DNA from: Anaerolineales bacterium
GTDB taxonomy: Bacteria > Chloroflexota > Anaerolineae > Anaerolineales > Villigracilaceae
Direction of reading: 5' to 3'
NCBI GenBank assembly: GCA_021462845.1
Contig: JAJTXU010000019.1
Span: 1-36,359 of the forward strand
Length of the DNA stretch: 36,359 bases
Shown here: positions 1 to 8,164 of the stretch, piece by piece
Position numbering within the stretch: the stretch's first letter is position 1
Layout of the letters: every line of letters begins with the position of its first letter
Position numbers and translations under genes: made by a program
Notes under the pieces: generated by a model
Database searches by the model: none
Seen by the model: the letters and a program-made list of their open reading frames with translations, nothing else
Told to the model about the DNA's origin: nothing

Positions 1-3
1 TTT

Positions 4-68
4 GCCGCGAATTTCACTAATTCACGCGAATTTTTAAAAAATTAGCGGAAATTCGCGTAATTCGCGGC
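4..68. repeat. two-step inverted repeat in non-coding DNA
   Basis: The outer arms GCCGCGAATT (4-13) and AATTCGCGGC (59-68) and the inner arms ACGCGAATTT (24-33) and AAATTCGCGT (49-58) are perfect reverse complements, so this stretch can fold as a stepped hairpin or cruciform. No gene is visible in positions 1-227. The remaining part contains only AT/GC-mixed sequence with fragments such as ACCGCGAAGAATTCGC that resemble the other interspersed repeats of the window. Confidence 0.7.
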
Positions 69-227
69 TTGGTATTGGGGTTTTGCGTAAGTCCTACTAT
101 TACAAAAACGACGAACAGCGAGACGTCGCATGACAAATTTCACCGAGTACTCCATCCATTCTGCTTTGCGCCACGAAGGCGCAGTGTTGCAGAGAAAATA
201 ACCGCGAAGAATTCGCAACGCCGGGCG

Positions 228-611
228 CTAAAACAGATTTTCCTGCTTCGGCTCATCCGCCTCGTCCAACCCTCTCCACCCATACTTCTTCCAGTCCACT
301 TTATCTTTCACAAACACAACGCCTTCTTCTTCAAGCAACTGACGTTGCCTCTCCGCGCCCGCGCGTTCGCTGATCTTCCCCTGCGAATTGATGACTCTCT
401 GCCACGGCACGTCGTCGGGACAGTTCGCCATCGCGCCGCCCACCCAGCGCGGACCAAATGCCTTGTACGATTCAAAGTCCACGCCGTTGGGAGGCGGAAG
501 CATCAGCGCGATCTGTCCGTATGCGGCGACTTTCCCACGCGGGATCTGGCGAACGAGATCCCACACTTGTTCGTAATAGGCTTGCTGGTTTGGAGGGGAG
601 GTATAGCGCAT
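228..611 (-). CDS. alkyltransferase-like protein (ATL), MGMT DNA-binding fold
   Basis: 127 aa, the length of a stand-alone MGMT/Ada C-terminal domain. In true O6-alkylguanine transferases the acceptor sits in a PCHR motif. Here the site reads PWQRVI, with Trp at residue 70 in place of the Cys, which defines ATL proteins (Atl1/YbaZ type). The conserved Tyr of AYGQIA (Y31) and the arginine finger before VGGAM (R55) are present. ATLs bind O6-alkylguanine lesions without removing them and hand them to nucleotide excision repair (family knowledge). The protein should therefore bind damaged DNA in the cytoplasm and have no transferase activity. It is the last of three minus-strand genes. No Shine-Dalgarno sequence is obvious. 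Confidence 0.9.
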   Translation of the reverse strand: MRYTSPPNQQAYYEQVWDLVRQIPRGKVAAYGQIALMLPPPNGVDFESYKAFGPRWVGGAMANCPDDVPWQRVINSQGKISERAGAERQRQLLEEEGVVFVKDKVDWKKYGWRGLDEADEPKQENLF

Positions 612-650
612 AAATGTCGTTGCGAGTCTTCGAGAAGCAATCTCCTCGTA

Positions 651-694
651 GTAAGAGAGAATTTGGAGAATTAGAGAATTGGAGACTAGAGATT
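651..694. repeat. 7-8-nt periodic gene-border repeat
   Basis: Degenerate tandem units of the type GGAGAATT / AGAGAATT / GGAGACT run through this stretch. It lies between the ATL gene and the Cys-pair gene and covers the last two codons and stop of the latter. The reverse complement resembles the CTCCAAT/CTCCAGT units at 34098-34150. Confidence 0.6.
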
Positions 695-967
695 AACGAA
701 CTCTCCTCCAGAGATATTCTTCTCGATCAATTGACGCGACGAGTCGAAGGTTAATTCCACTTCGATCTGCTGAAAACACAGATTGCTTCCCATTAATCCC
801 TTGCGGACAAAGTAACCATCGCCTGAATCGTTGATGCTGAGGTCGTTGTCGAGGTCAACGCGACCTTCGAGAATTTCGCCGCAACGATTACATTTCACAT
901 GGAAGGTGAAATATTTTTTCTCAGGCTTGGCGGATTCGCTGGAGAAGAGCTTGTTGAGAAAGGACAT
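686..967 (-). CDS. small conserved protein with a Cys-pair motif
   Basis: 93 aa, cytoplasmic, no signal peptide or membrane segment. The core reads FTFHVKCNRCGEILEGRVDL. The single CxxC at about residues 26-29 could be half of a zinc site completed by a second chain, since no second Cys pair is present (only one more Cys, in the region SNLCFQQIEVEL). I do not recognise a named family. The stop codon and the two codons before it fall inside the periodic repeat at 651-694, so the C-terminus may have been reset by the repeat. The start at 967 is preceded by a weak AAGGGA ribosome-binding site. Confidence 0.7.
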   Translation of the reverse strand: MSFLNKLFSSESAKPEKKYFTFHVKCNRCGEILEGRVDLDNDLSINDSGDGYFVRKGLMGSNLCFQQIEVELTFDSSRQLIEKNISGGEFVNL

Positions 968-980
968 CAGGTTCCCTTTA

Positions 981-1006
981 ACCGCGAAGACGCGAAGAAC
1001 GCAAAG
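981..1006. repeat. interspersed ACGAAG/ACAAAG-type repeat
   Basis: Three repeated pieces of the form CGCGAAGA are followed by ACGCAAAG. The pattern resembles the stretches at 26761-26790 (reverse complement), 28874-28941 and 32245-32275. It is intergenic, between surE and the Cys-pair gene. Confidence 0.5.
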
Positions 1007-1036
1007 TTTCTTTCTTCTTTCATCTTTCTTTGAAGT

Positions 1037-1798
1037 TTAAAAACCCCACTTCTTCAACACATCCATCGCTTTGTAATTTGTCAGGTCCAGTTGCAGCGGC
1101 GTGATGGAAACATAGCCGGCGTTTAACGCGCCGAAGTCGGTGCCGGGTTCGTCAACACCAGTGGGCGCGTCGCCGCCAATCCAATAATACGGCTTTCCGC
1201 GCGGATCGCGGCGTGAATCGAGCGCGTCGCGGTAGACGCGCAGTCCCTGCCTCGTGATCATGTAGCCTTTGAGTTCAGCCTCTTTCAAATAAGGGATGTT
1301 GACGTTGACCACAACATCCTCGGGCAGTCCATTGGCAATGACGTGTTCCGCCACGCGCCGCGCCACGATGGCGGCGGTGGAGTAATCCAACGCGCCTTTA
1401 TGTCCATCGGGCGATTCGAGCGACACAGCGATGCCTTTTACGCCGGTGATGGCGGCTTCCATCGCGGCGGTGACGGTTCCAGAGTACGTAATGTCGTGTC
1501 CCAAATTTCCGTGAGGGTTGATGCCCGAAATAACAAGGTCAACTTTTTCAGTGATGCCCAACAAGGCGAGCGCGACACAATCCGACGGCGCTCCGTCGGT
1601 TTGCAACGCGGACGTGCCGTCTGCAAGCGTTGTTTCGCCCACGCGCAATGGACGTTCGAGCGTCTTCACATGCCCCGAAGCCGACCAGTTTTTATCCGGC
1701 GCGAACACCGTCACTTTGCCGAGCTTGCGAATTTCTTGCGCGAGGGCGAGTAGTCCCGGCGCTTGAACGCCGTCGTCGTTGGTTACGAGGATGTGCAT
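1037..1798 (-). CDS. surE: 5'/3'-nucleotidase SurE
   Basis: 253 aa, full family length. SurE removes the phosphate from nucleoside 5'- and 3'-monophosphates in a metal-dependent reaction and is linked to survival in stationary phase. Family signatures are all present: the N-terminal MHILVTNDDG with the metal-binding Asp pair (D8, D9), the PDKNWSASG loop, LQTDGAPSDC, and the SGINPHGNLG motif followed by YSGTVTAAMEA. The start is supported by GGAG eight bases upstream. It is probably co-transcribed with the two minus-strand genes downstream. Nothing odd is seen in the sequence. Confidence 0.97.
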   Translation of the reverse strand: MHILVTNDDGVQAPGLLALAQEIRKLGKVTVFAPDKNWSASGHVKTLERPLRVGETTLADGTSALQTDGAPSDCVALALLGITEKVDLVISGINPHGNLGHDITYSGTVTAAMEAAITGVKGIAVSLESPDGHKGALDYSTAAIVARRVAEHVIANGLPEDVVVNVNIPYLKEAELKGYMITRQGLRVYRDALDSRRDPRGKPYYWIGGDAPTGVDEPGTDFGALNAGYVSITPLQLDLTNYKAMDVLKKWGF

Positions 1799-1813
1799 AA
1801 TTCTCCGTTTTCC

Positions 1814-1841
1814 GATTCGAGATTTACGATTTACGATTGCT
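1814..1841. repeat. heptamer repeat upstream of surE
   Basis: Four consecutive 7-nt units: GATTCGA, GATTTAC, GATTTAC, GATTGCT. It belongs to the set of 7-nt-period repeats found at gene borders in this window and lies about 15 bp upstream of surE. Confidence 0.7.
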
Positions 1842-1950
1842 CGGCGATTATAACCCCCGCTGGCTGCGGAATAAAAAAAGAGTATGATGCCGTCTCTAAG
1901 GAAGCTTTCGTCCCCCGATTCTAATGTGATAGCAAGCCAAAGGAGTTATT

Positions 1951-1974
1951 ATGTTAATGGTGAAGCACGAGTGA
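1951..1974 (+). other. possible 7-codon upstream ORF (MLMVKHE)
   Basis: An AAAGGAG Shine-Dalgarno sequence at optimal distance precedes ATG at 1951, and the frame closes at TGA (1972-1974), 26 bases before the lipoprotein start at 2001. The lipoprotein itself has only the weaker AGGTGAAGA. The good ribosome-binding site therefore serves the tiny frame. This could be a translated leader that couples or dampens expression, or a relic of an earlier start. No other support is available. Confidence 0.3.
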
Positions 1975-2000
1975 ATCAGTTCAGGATTGGCAGGTGAAGA

Positions 2001-2573
2001 ATGTTTGATAAGAAGTCTATTGCGGTCATACCTTTGGTTTGCGTGTTGGTCATAGCAGGTTGCGCCTCAAAACCCGTTCCAACCGTTTTGCCTGAACCTA
2101 CCGTCACGTCGATTCGGCAACAACCTACTTCTGAAGTTTTCATTGGAATACCCCCGATCCAAGATCCTCTCGTTCAATTCGAAAACGAAAGTGTGGAAGA
2201 ATTCGTCGCGCGCATTGCCGCTAGGGACATTAGTTACAGCCGCACGGTCTTGATTATCCTCTCACAATTGAAGGTCAAAGGCACTGTGTCGCATGGGGTA
2301 CCATCGGGCAGGCAGGATGTGCAACAATGCTGGTTTTATGAGACTTACTCAAACCGGGCGTGTACAAACGATGATTTGGAGAGGTATTTTCAAGAACGCT
2401 CGATTCCCAAGATATTCTTTGCGTTCGTCTACTCTGATGGATTCGAATCTCTATTCTTGGTCGAACATTATTATGACGGGGATGAACACTACTTTACCGA
2501 ATATTATCGCCTAATCTTGGAAACCAAAGATGGGCGATGGGTCGAAAAAAGCATACTTCCGCTCTATTGGTAA
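2001..2573 (+). CDS. predicted lipoprotein of unknown function
   Basis: 190 aa. The N-terminus has a basic start, a hydrophobic stretch and a lipobox VIAGC with the lipidated Cys at residue 21, followed by a Pro/Thr-rich linker (about residues 24-45). The mature domain (about 50-190) is rich in aromatic and acidic residues (YYDGDEHYFTEYYRL). It contains two Cys (QQCWFY and RACTND) that could form a disulfide once exported. I do not recognise a family. It stands alone on the plus strand and ends at the palindrome at 2612-2637. Confidence 0.75.
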   Translation: MFDKKSIAVIPLVCVLVIAGCASKPVPTVLPEPTVTSIRQQPTSEVFIGIPPIQDPLVQFENESVEEFVARIAARDISYSRTVLIILSQLKVKGTVSHGVPSGRQDVQQCWFYETYSNRACTNDDLERYFQERSIPKIFFAFVYSDGFESLFLVEHYYDGDEHYFTEYYRLILETKDGRWVEKSILPLYW

Positions 2574-2611
2574 GTGAAATCCTGTATTTGTGAGTGTGTT
2601 GCAATAAAAAC

Positions 2612-2637
2612 GTAGGACGAGATTAATCTCGTCCTAC
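2612..2637. terminator. perfect palindrome between convergent genes, likely bidirectional terminator
   Basis: The arms GTAGGACGAGATT (2612-2624) and AATCTCGTCCTAC (2625-2637) are exact reverse complements with no unpaired centre. The site lies between the converging ends of the lipoprotein (2573) and the propeller gene (2645). On the minus strand it is followed by a T-rich stretch (complement of the CAATAAAAA at 2601-2610), so it can end minus-strand transcripts. Its composition also fits a dispersed palindromic repeat. Confidence 0.6.
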
Positions 2638-2644
2638 TGCTGTT

Positions 2645-3802
2645 TCACCCAACCACTGCCGCCTCCACCGATTGGATCGGCGGCAGGAAATCTGCCAGCA
2701 ATTCCCAGTGATCGCCCGAATCGCGCGTGTAAAACAATTGACCGGTGTTCGTGCCAATGTACACGCCGGCATCCTCAAACGAGTCGAGTCCCATCGCTTC
2801 GCGTAAAACGTCCACGTAGGCGCGCTCAGGCAGACCCGTGGTAAGACGCGTCCACGAATCGCCCGCATCGCGGCTGCGCCAGACTGCAAATTGTCCATCC
2901 ACGCTGATGTGATACTCCTGAGATTCTTCCGGCACCGTGTAAATCGTGCGCGGGTCTGTGGGATGCACGCCGATCGCAAAACCAAAAGGCGTCGGCAATT
3001 TGCCCTCGCCGATGTCAACCCAATCTTCGCCGAAATTGTCACTGCGATACACGCCGCAATGATTCTGTTGATAGATCACGTTCGGCGTTGAAGGGTGCAT
3101 CGTCATCTTATGCACGCACTGCCCGAACTCAGGATATTTCTCTGGCATGAAATCGGCGCGCACATTTTTGTTGTACGGTTTCCACGTCGCGCCGCCATCG
3201 TCGGTGCGGTAACATCCCGCGGCAGAAACAGCGATGTACATGCGTTGTTCATTTGCCGGGTCGAGCAAGATCGTGTGCAAGGTCAGCCCTCCCGCGCCCG
3301 GTCCCCAATCGCCGCGTTGCGGATGATCGTACAGACTTTCATTCAACGCCCACGTTTCGCCGCGATCGGTTGATTTGAACAGCGAAGCGGGTTGCGCGCC
3401 GGCATACAACACAGTCGGCTCGCTCGCGCGACCGGGTTTGATATTCCACACTTTGATCATCTTTTCAGGATTTTCCCGGATGCTCTCGCCGCCCTCGGAT
3501 CGAAACGCCTCTTCCACCGTGCTGGCTGGTCTGCCCGACTTCGACCCTCGCGACAGGGCAGGCGACTCCTTTGCCTGCGTCCACGTTGCTCCAAAATCGT
3601 CCGAGTGGTGCATGGTCGGACCGTAGACGAAATGACTCGTCGCCGCGTGAAGCCGTTGGTCGCGTTGATCCATCTGCATGTGCATCACATTCCAACCCTT
3701 GAAGTGAATATCGCTCATCTGCCACTGCCTGCGTTTTTCATCGCTTTCGAAAATAAACCCGCCTTTACTCGTTCCAACCAATATCAGGACTCGTTTGCTC
3801 AT
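2645..3802 (-). CDS. Asp-box (BNR/sortilin-like) beta-propeller protein
   Basis: 385 aa, no signal peptide, so probably cytoplasmic. Six Asp-box motifs of the S/T-x-D-x-G-x-x-W type are visible: SDDFGATW, STDRGETW, TDDGGATW, SDNFGEDW, SRDAGDSW and TRDSGDHW. These mark the turns of a six- or seven-bladed propeller. Such proteins are often labelled exo-sialidase or glycosyl hydrolase, but the motif is structural and the catalytic Arg triad and Tyr/Glu of sialidases are not evident. Enzymatic function is therefore unsupported. The start is backed by an AGGAG site. It is divergent from the SH3b lipoprotein at 3928. Confidence 0.85.
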   Translation of the reverse strand: MSKRVLILVGTSKGGFIFESDEKRRQWQMSDIHFKGWNVMHMQMDQRDQRLHAATSHFVYGPTMHHSDDFGATWTQAKESPALSRGSKSGRPASTVEEAFRSEGGESIRENPEKMIKVWNIKPGRASEPTVLYAGAQPASLFKSTDRGETWALNESLYDHPQRGDWGPGAGGLTLHTILLDPANEQRMYIAVSAAGCYRTDDGGATWKPYNKNVRADFMPEKYPEFGQCVHKMTMHPSTPNVIYQQNHCGVYRSDNFGEDWVDIGEGKLPTPFGFAIGVHPTDPRTIYTVPEESQEYHISVDGQFAVWRSRDAGDSWTRLTTGLPERAYVDVLREAMGLDSFEDAGVYIGTNTGQLFYTRDSGDHWELLADFLPPIQSVEAAVVG

Positions 3803-3875
3803 GGGGGACTCCTTTTGAAACAGAAAAAATGTTCTAATTGCATTGTATCACAATCCCGCCAGACCATAAGACCTA

Positions 3876-3904
3876 TTGCGGTAAGATTTTTCTCGCGCTA
3901 AGAT
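3876..3904 (+). promoter_or_regulatory. candidate sigma70-type promoter for the SH3b lipoprotein
   Basis: TTGCGG (3876-3881) and TAAGAT (3899-3904) are separated by 17 bp and lie just upstream of the AAGGAGG and ATG at 3928. The -35 match is only partial. Confidence 0.35.
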
Positions 3905-3927
3905 GATTGCACCAAGGAGGATGAATA

Positions 3928-4680
3928 ATGAGGAGAATAATAGGATGCGCCACCGTTTTGATTTTGATTTCCGCTTCATGTAATTTGCCTTTGGGGACAC
4001 AAACGCCTCTGCCCCCATTGAAAACTGATACGCCGCCTGCGGGCAACTCCACGCCTTCGGTCATCCCGATCGAAACCTTTCTAACCTACGCATTGCCGAC
4101 CCCCACGCCCACCTTGCCCCTGAGGTTGGTGGTTGCCTCTCCAAAAGAGCAGATCGTGAACTGCCGGTTCGGTCCGGGCATCGCCTATTCGGTTGTGGGA
4201 GAACTCAGCCCCGGGAAATATGCCGAAGTGATCGGTAAAAGCCCCGACCTTGCGTGGTGGCAGGTTCGTAACCCGAACAACCCTTCGACAACCTGCTGGC
4301 TCTCCTCCGATTTCACAGATACGGAGGGCAATATCGACGCGGTTCCAGTGGCGACAGCGCCTCCGGTCACTGTATCAGCCGTACTCGTGAGCATCGACCC
4401 GCCGCTGATGAACGTGGCGTGCGACTCGTTTCCTCGAGTCGTCACCATCACCGTCGAGATCGCGGCATACGGTCCGTCCAATGTGGTTTGGATGTGGAGG
4501 GAGGAAAGCACGGGCGATACCTCGGGGGAGATGTCTGTCCAGTTTGAGGAGGGCGGTAAAAAGAGCGTGCAGGATTTTTATCAGGTGCGAAGCGCTCGCG
4601 ATTATGCCCTGGTCGTTCAAACGCTGGAGCCGAATAGCGTTACAACCCGGGAACCGTTCAAGGCTGTTTGCGCACCCTGA
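3928..4680 (+). CDS. SH3b-domain lipoprotein
   Basis: 250 aa. A hydrophobic leader ends at SASC (Cys18), a plausible though weak lipobox, followed by a Thr/Pro-rich linker to about residue 68. A bacterial SH3 domain spans about 70-130. It is recognisable by VNCRFGPGIAYSVVGEL and the AWWQV strand, and such domains bind peptidoglycan or protein partners outside the membrane. The C-terminal domain (about 150-250) looks like a beta-sandwich with two Cys (NVACDS and FKAVCAP) that may form a disulfide. AAGGAGG at ideal spacing fixes the start. This SH3b plus beta-sandwich layout is common in cell-surface proteins of Anaerolineae (general knowledge). The ligand is unknown. Confidence 0.85.
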   Translation: MRRIIGCATVLILISASCNLPLGTQTPLPPLKTDTPPAGNSTPSVIPIETFLTYALPTPTPTLPLRLVVASPKEQIVNCRFGPGIAYSVVGELSPGKYAEVIGKSPDLAWWQVRNPNNPSTTCWLSSDFTDTEGNIDAVPVATAPPVTVSAVLVSIDPPLMNVACDSFPRVVTITVEIAAYGPSNVVWMWREESTGDTSGEMSVQFEEGGKKSVQDFYQVRSARDYALVVQTLEPNSVTTREPFKAVCAP

Positions 4681-4721
4681 TATTTTAACGAACTCGCGAA
4701 GCGATTCTGACGGGATTCCAC

Positions 4722-4727
4722 TATAAT
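4722..4727 (+). promoter_or_regulatory. consensus -10 box before the histidine kinase operon
   Basis: A perfect TATAAT stands 33 bp upstream of the kinase start. No good -35 box is visible. The predicted 5' UTR is short (about 25 nt) and has no Shine-Dalgarno sequence. Confidence 0.45.
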
Positions 4728-4759
4728 GTTTCCTGCGTCTTTTTGCGCGAATCAAACTC

Positions 4760-7700
4760 ATGAGGACAAAAAAGAAATCGGTTTCGGAATTGCCGCCAGC
4801 GGAGGCGCATCACCGCAACTTGTTGCGCGTGTTTCCAGATACGCTTCTTGAAGTTTCCGCAGACGGCGACGTGCTGGACTTGATCCCTGCCCGAAATGCG
4901 CCCCCGCTTTTTGATGGGGCACAGCGGGCGTGGGGGAATCTCCGCGACTTTTTGCCGCCCCAAATTTGTTCCACTGCCTTGTCTGCTATTCGGCTCGTCT
5001 TGGATGGCAAACTGGTACGCCCGCTTGAATTTCAATTGCCCAGCGGCGCGGAGTCTCGCGAATATGAAATGCGAATCACGGCTTGTTCCGAGACATCGGC
5101 GCTTCTGATTCTGCGGAATACGACCTTGTCTCAGCCTCTTGCGTATGGTGACGAAAATTTGATCCACGAGTTGGAGGTCAAGAATCAAGAATCGGAAACC
5201 CTGCGCGAAAGTTTGGCGGGCATCGTCGGCTCGCTGGAGTTTTCGGAGATTATCGAGAAGATCCTCGATCAAATTAAACGGGTTGTGCCATACGATAGCG
5301 CGTCTATTTGGCGGATCGACGGGCGCGATCAAAAATTCATCGCGGGGCGGAATTTGCCTGCCGAGTTGCTGGTTGGGGATTATTCGTTTGAGATCGACGA
5401 TGATAATGCCGTTCTTCCGATTTTGAGGGACGATGCTCCTTATTTGTTGAAACTCGATGTGCAGAACCAAATGAGGGATTTTCAAATCCCGCCGCACAAT
5501 TACATTCATTCATGGCTGGCGATACCGCTTAAGGCGCGCGGGAAAATCTTCGGTGTGATCGCCCTGGACGGGCGCGAGAAGAATCAGTTTACACACCACC
5601 ACGCTGAACTGGCGGTCATTTTTGCCGATCAAGTTGCCATCGTGCTTGAAAACTCTCGTTTGTTTGCCGGCTTGCAATCTGAATTATTGGAGCGTCAGCG
5701 CGCCGAGCAGGCGTTGAGGGAGGAAGAACAGCGGTATCGCCTGCTTTATGAAACCGCCAAAAAACAAGCGCAGGAACTCGCCCTGATCGGCAGAGTGCGC
5801 AACGCCATGGCGCATGCGATCGATCGACACGGGTTGATCTTCAACGTTGTGGAATCGATCGCCGAATCGTTTGGGTACACACAAGTCAGCCTTTATTTGC
5901 TACAAGATGAGGTGTTGATCATGCAACACCAGGTGGGATATGAAACTCCCTATACGACCATTGCCCTCGACGAGGGCGTGATCGGCAAGGTCGCGCGGAC
6001 CGGCGCTCCCATCTTCCTTGAGGATGTTTCCACCAACCCGCTCTATCGGCAGGCGGTGGAAGGCGTTATCTCTGAAATTTGCATTCCCTTATTGGATAAG
6101 GGAACCTTCGTTGGAATCCTCAATGTAGAAAGCACGCAGGGAGTGAAGTTGACGGAAGCCGACTTTAAGTTGATCTCCACCTTGGGCGAGCATATCGGTA
6201 TTGCCCTGGAAAACTCCCGCTTGTTTTCCGAGTTGCAGATCGAGTTAACCGAACGATCCCTTGTGGAAGTCAACCTTCGCCAGCGTGAGTTTGTGCTCGA
6301 GGCGGTGATGTTTGCCGCCGAACAGTTTCTTACCTCTTCCAATTGGAGGGATGTTATCGAAGCAGTGTTGGAGCGCCTTGGCAGGGCAATGCACGCTACA
6401 CACGCCTACTTGTTTGAAAACTTCACAGATCCTGATGGTTTGGAAAGAGCAATGTTATTCCGCGAGTGGACCGCTCCGGGCTACCCAACCGCAACCGATT
6501 ATGGTTCATACATCGAGGCGCATATCATCCAGGTCCTGCCGGGTAGCGCCAACGAATACCTGCAGCGCGGCGAAGCCTATGCCGGCAATTTGAATACCTA
6601 TTCGCCCGTAGATAAGCCCCGTTTTGAAGCCATTGGCATGAAAGCCCATGCGGAAGTTCCTCTCATGGTGGATGGGCGCTGGTGGGGAACGGTCGGTTTC
6701 GACGTTTATGATGAGGTACGCGAATGGTCGCATTTCGAGGTAGACGCCCTGCGTGTGGCGGCAAACTTGCTGAGTAACGCCATCCGCCGCCAAAAGCATG
6801 AGCAAGACCTGCAAAAAGAGTTGGGGGAGCGGAAGAGCGTCGAAGCCAGATTGCGTCAGCGTGAATCGATCCTCGAAGCGGTCGCCGATGCGGCAAACAT
6901 CTTCCTGAAATCCTCCAATTGGCGAGATGAGATCGATGCCGTTCTCGAAATAATCGGCGGCGCTATCAACGCCTCTCATGCCTTCGTGTTCGAAAACCAC
7001 GAACTATCAGACGGTAACGTGGTCTCATCCATGCAATTCGAGTGGACCGCGCCCGCATTTGCGAGTGATCTTATTAACCCTGAGTACCAAAACGTCCCTG
7101 TAAAAGAAACAAATTTCGAAGCTTGGTATGAGAAGATGTCCAACGGACAACCCTATATCGGCGACGAGAAGCATCTTGATAAGGCGCAACTGGATTCCCT
7201 TCACGAACGAGGCATAAAAGCGCTCCTCGATGTTCCAATCTATGTGGATGGCAAATGGTGGGGCACCGTCGGATTCGACGATATGAACATCGCGCGGGAA
7301 TGGACGAATATCGAGATCGACGCTTTGCTGGTTGCGGGGAATGTTCTCGGCGCCGCCATCAAACGACAATTGGATGAAGCCGCCCTCCAGCACGAACTAC
7401 ACCAACGTAGAAAACTGATCGGCGAATTGGAATCAAAAAATGCCGAACTCGAACGCTTTACCTATACCGTATCGCACGATCTGAAATCGCCGCTCTTTAC
7501 CATTCGAGGCTTTCTCGGCTACCTCAGGCAAGACGCCCTCTCCGGGAACACCGAACGACTCGAAGCCGATATCCAGCGCATTGTGGATGCCACTGACAAA
7601 ATGCAACAATTACTGAACGACCTGCTTGAACTTTCGAGAGTAGGCAGGCTCATGAACGAACCGGCGCTGGTCAATATGCAACAGCTGGTTTCCGATGCGC

Positions 7701-8164
7701 TGAATTTATCGCACGGGCAGATCCATCAACGCGGAGTGGAAGTGCGCGTGCAAGACAACTTACCCAACGTGCAAGGCGATCGTCAGCGAATCTTTGAAGT
7801 AGTTCAAAACCTGGTCGCTAACGCCGCCAAATTCATGGGCGAACAGCCAACACCCATTATCGAAATCGGCGCATCGGGCTGGCAACATGAAATGCCCATT
7901 CTTTTTGTGCGCGATAACGGCGTGGGGATCGAGCCTGAGCATCATGATCGCATCTTCGGCTTATTCAACAAACTAGATCCCAAATCAGACGGCACAGGCA
8001 TCGGCCTTGCCCTCGTCAAGCGCATCGTTGAATTTCACGGCGGCAACATCTGGGTGGAATCTCAACCGGGCAACGGCGCGACGTTTTACTTCACTCTTCC
8101 CGCGCAGGGGACAACTGATTCAGACTATAATCAGTCATCTCATCCTGAGGAGGACTCTCCATGA
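4760..8164 (+). CDS. cytoplasmic multi-GAF sensor histidine kinase
   Basis: 1134 aa, no transmembrane segment, so it should sense an internal or diffusible signal. Domains in order: PAS-like region (about 20-125), GAF1 (160-302), GAF2 (340-495), GAF3 (510-675), GAF4 (700-870), HisKA with phospho-acceptor His906 in VSHDLKSP, and HATPase_c (about 1005-1120) with the N-box NLVANAAKF and G boxes VRDNGVGIE and GTGIGLALVKR. All catalytic elements are present, so it should autophosphorylate. GAF3 and GAF4 are recent internal duplicates, sharing SSNWRD near their start and VDG-WWGTVGFD near their end. Short charged, coiled-coil-prone linkers join the GAFs. No response regulator follows. Its last codons overlap the next gene by four bases (ATGA), so it heads a four-gene operon. 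Confidence 0.95.
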   Translation: MRTKKKSVSELPPAEAHHRNLLRVFPDTLLEVSADGDVLDLIPARNAPPLFDGAQRAWGNLRDFLPPQICSTALSAIRLVLDGKLVRPLEFQLPSGAESREYEMRITACSETSALLILRNTTLSQPLAYGDENLIHELEVKNQESETLRESLAGIVGSLEFSEIIEKILDQIKRVVPYDSASIWRIDGRDQKFIAGRNLPAELLVGDYSFEIDDDNAVLPILRDDAPYLLKLDVQNQMRDFQIPPHNYIHSWLAIPLKARGKIFGVIALDGREKNQFTHHHAELAVIFADQVAIVLENSRLFAGLQSELLERQRAEQALREEEQRYRLLYETAKKQAQELALIGRVRNAMAHAIDRHGLIFNVVESIAESFGYTQVSLYLLQDEVLIMQHQVGYETPYTTIALDEGVIGKVARTGAPIFLEDVSTNPLYRQAVEGVISEICIPLLDKGTFVGILNVESTQGVKLTEADFKLISTLGEHIGIALENSRLFSELQIELTERSLVEVNLRQREFVLEAVMFAAEQFLTSSNWRDVIEAVLERLGRAMHATHAYLFENFTDPDGLERAMLFREWTAPGYPTATDYGSYIEAHIIQVLPGSANEYLQRGEAYAGNLNTYSPVDKPRFEAIGMKAHAEVPLMVDGRWWGTVGFDVYDEVREWSHFEVDALRVAANLLSNAIRRQKHEQDLQKELGERKSVEARLRQRESILEAVADAANIFLKSSNWRDEIDAVLEIIGGAINASHAFVFENHELSDGNVVSSMQFEWTAPAFASDLINPEYQNVPVKETNFEAWYEKMSNGQPYIGDEKHLDKAQLDSLHERGIKALLDVPIYVDGKWWGTVGFDDMNIAREWTNIEIDALLVAGNVLGAAIKRQLDEAALQHELHQRRKLIGELESKNAELERFTYTVSHDLKSPLFTIRGFLGYLRQDALSGNTERLEADIQRIVDATDKMQQLLNDLLELSRVGRLMNEPALVNMQQLVSDALNLSHGQIHQRGVEVRVQDNLPNVQGDRQRIFEVVQNLVANAAKFMGEQPTPIIEIGASGWQHEMPILFVRDNGVGIEPEHHDRIFGLFNKLDPKSDGTGIGLALVKRIVEFHGGNIWVESQPGNGATFYFTLPAQGTTDSDYNQSSHPEEDSP

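Noticed and set aside
69-674. 201-codon plus-strand frame over the ATL gene
   Set aside because: It is antisense to a well-supported ATL gene and begins in repeat sequence without a ribosome-binding site.
2645-3802. Sialidase or glycosyl hydrolase activity
   Set aside because: Only the structural Asp-box repeats are seen. Catalytic Arg triad and nucleophile are not evident and there is no export signal.
4721-5509. 262-codon open frame antisense to the histidine kinase start
   Set aside because: It covers the PAS and GAF1 coding region, which has clear domain signatures on the other strand. The antisense product is rich in Arg, Gln and Asn without a fold signature.
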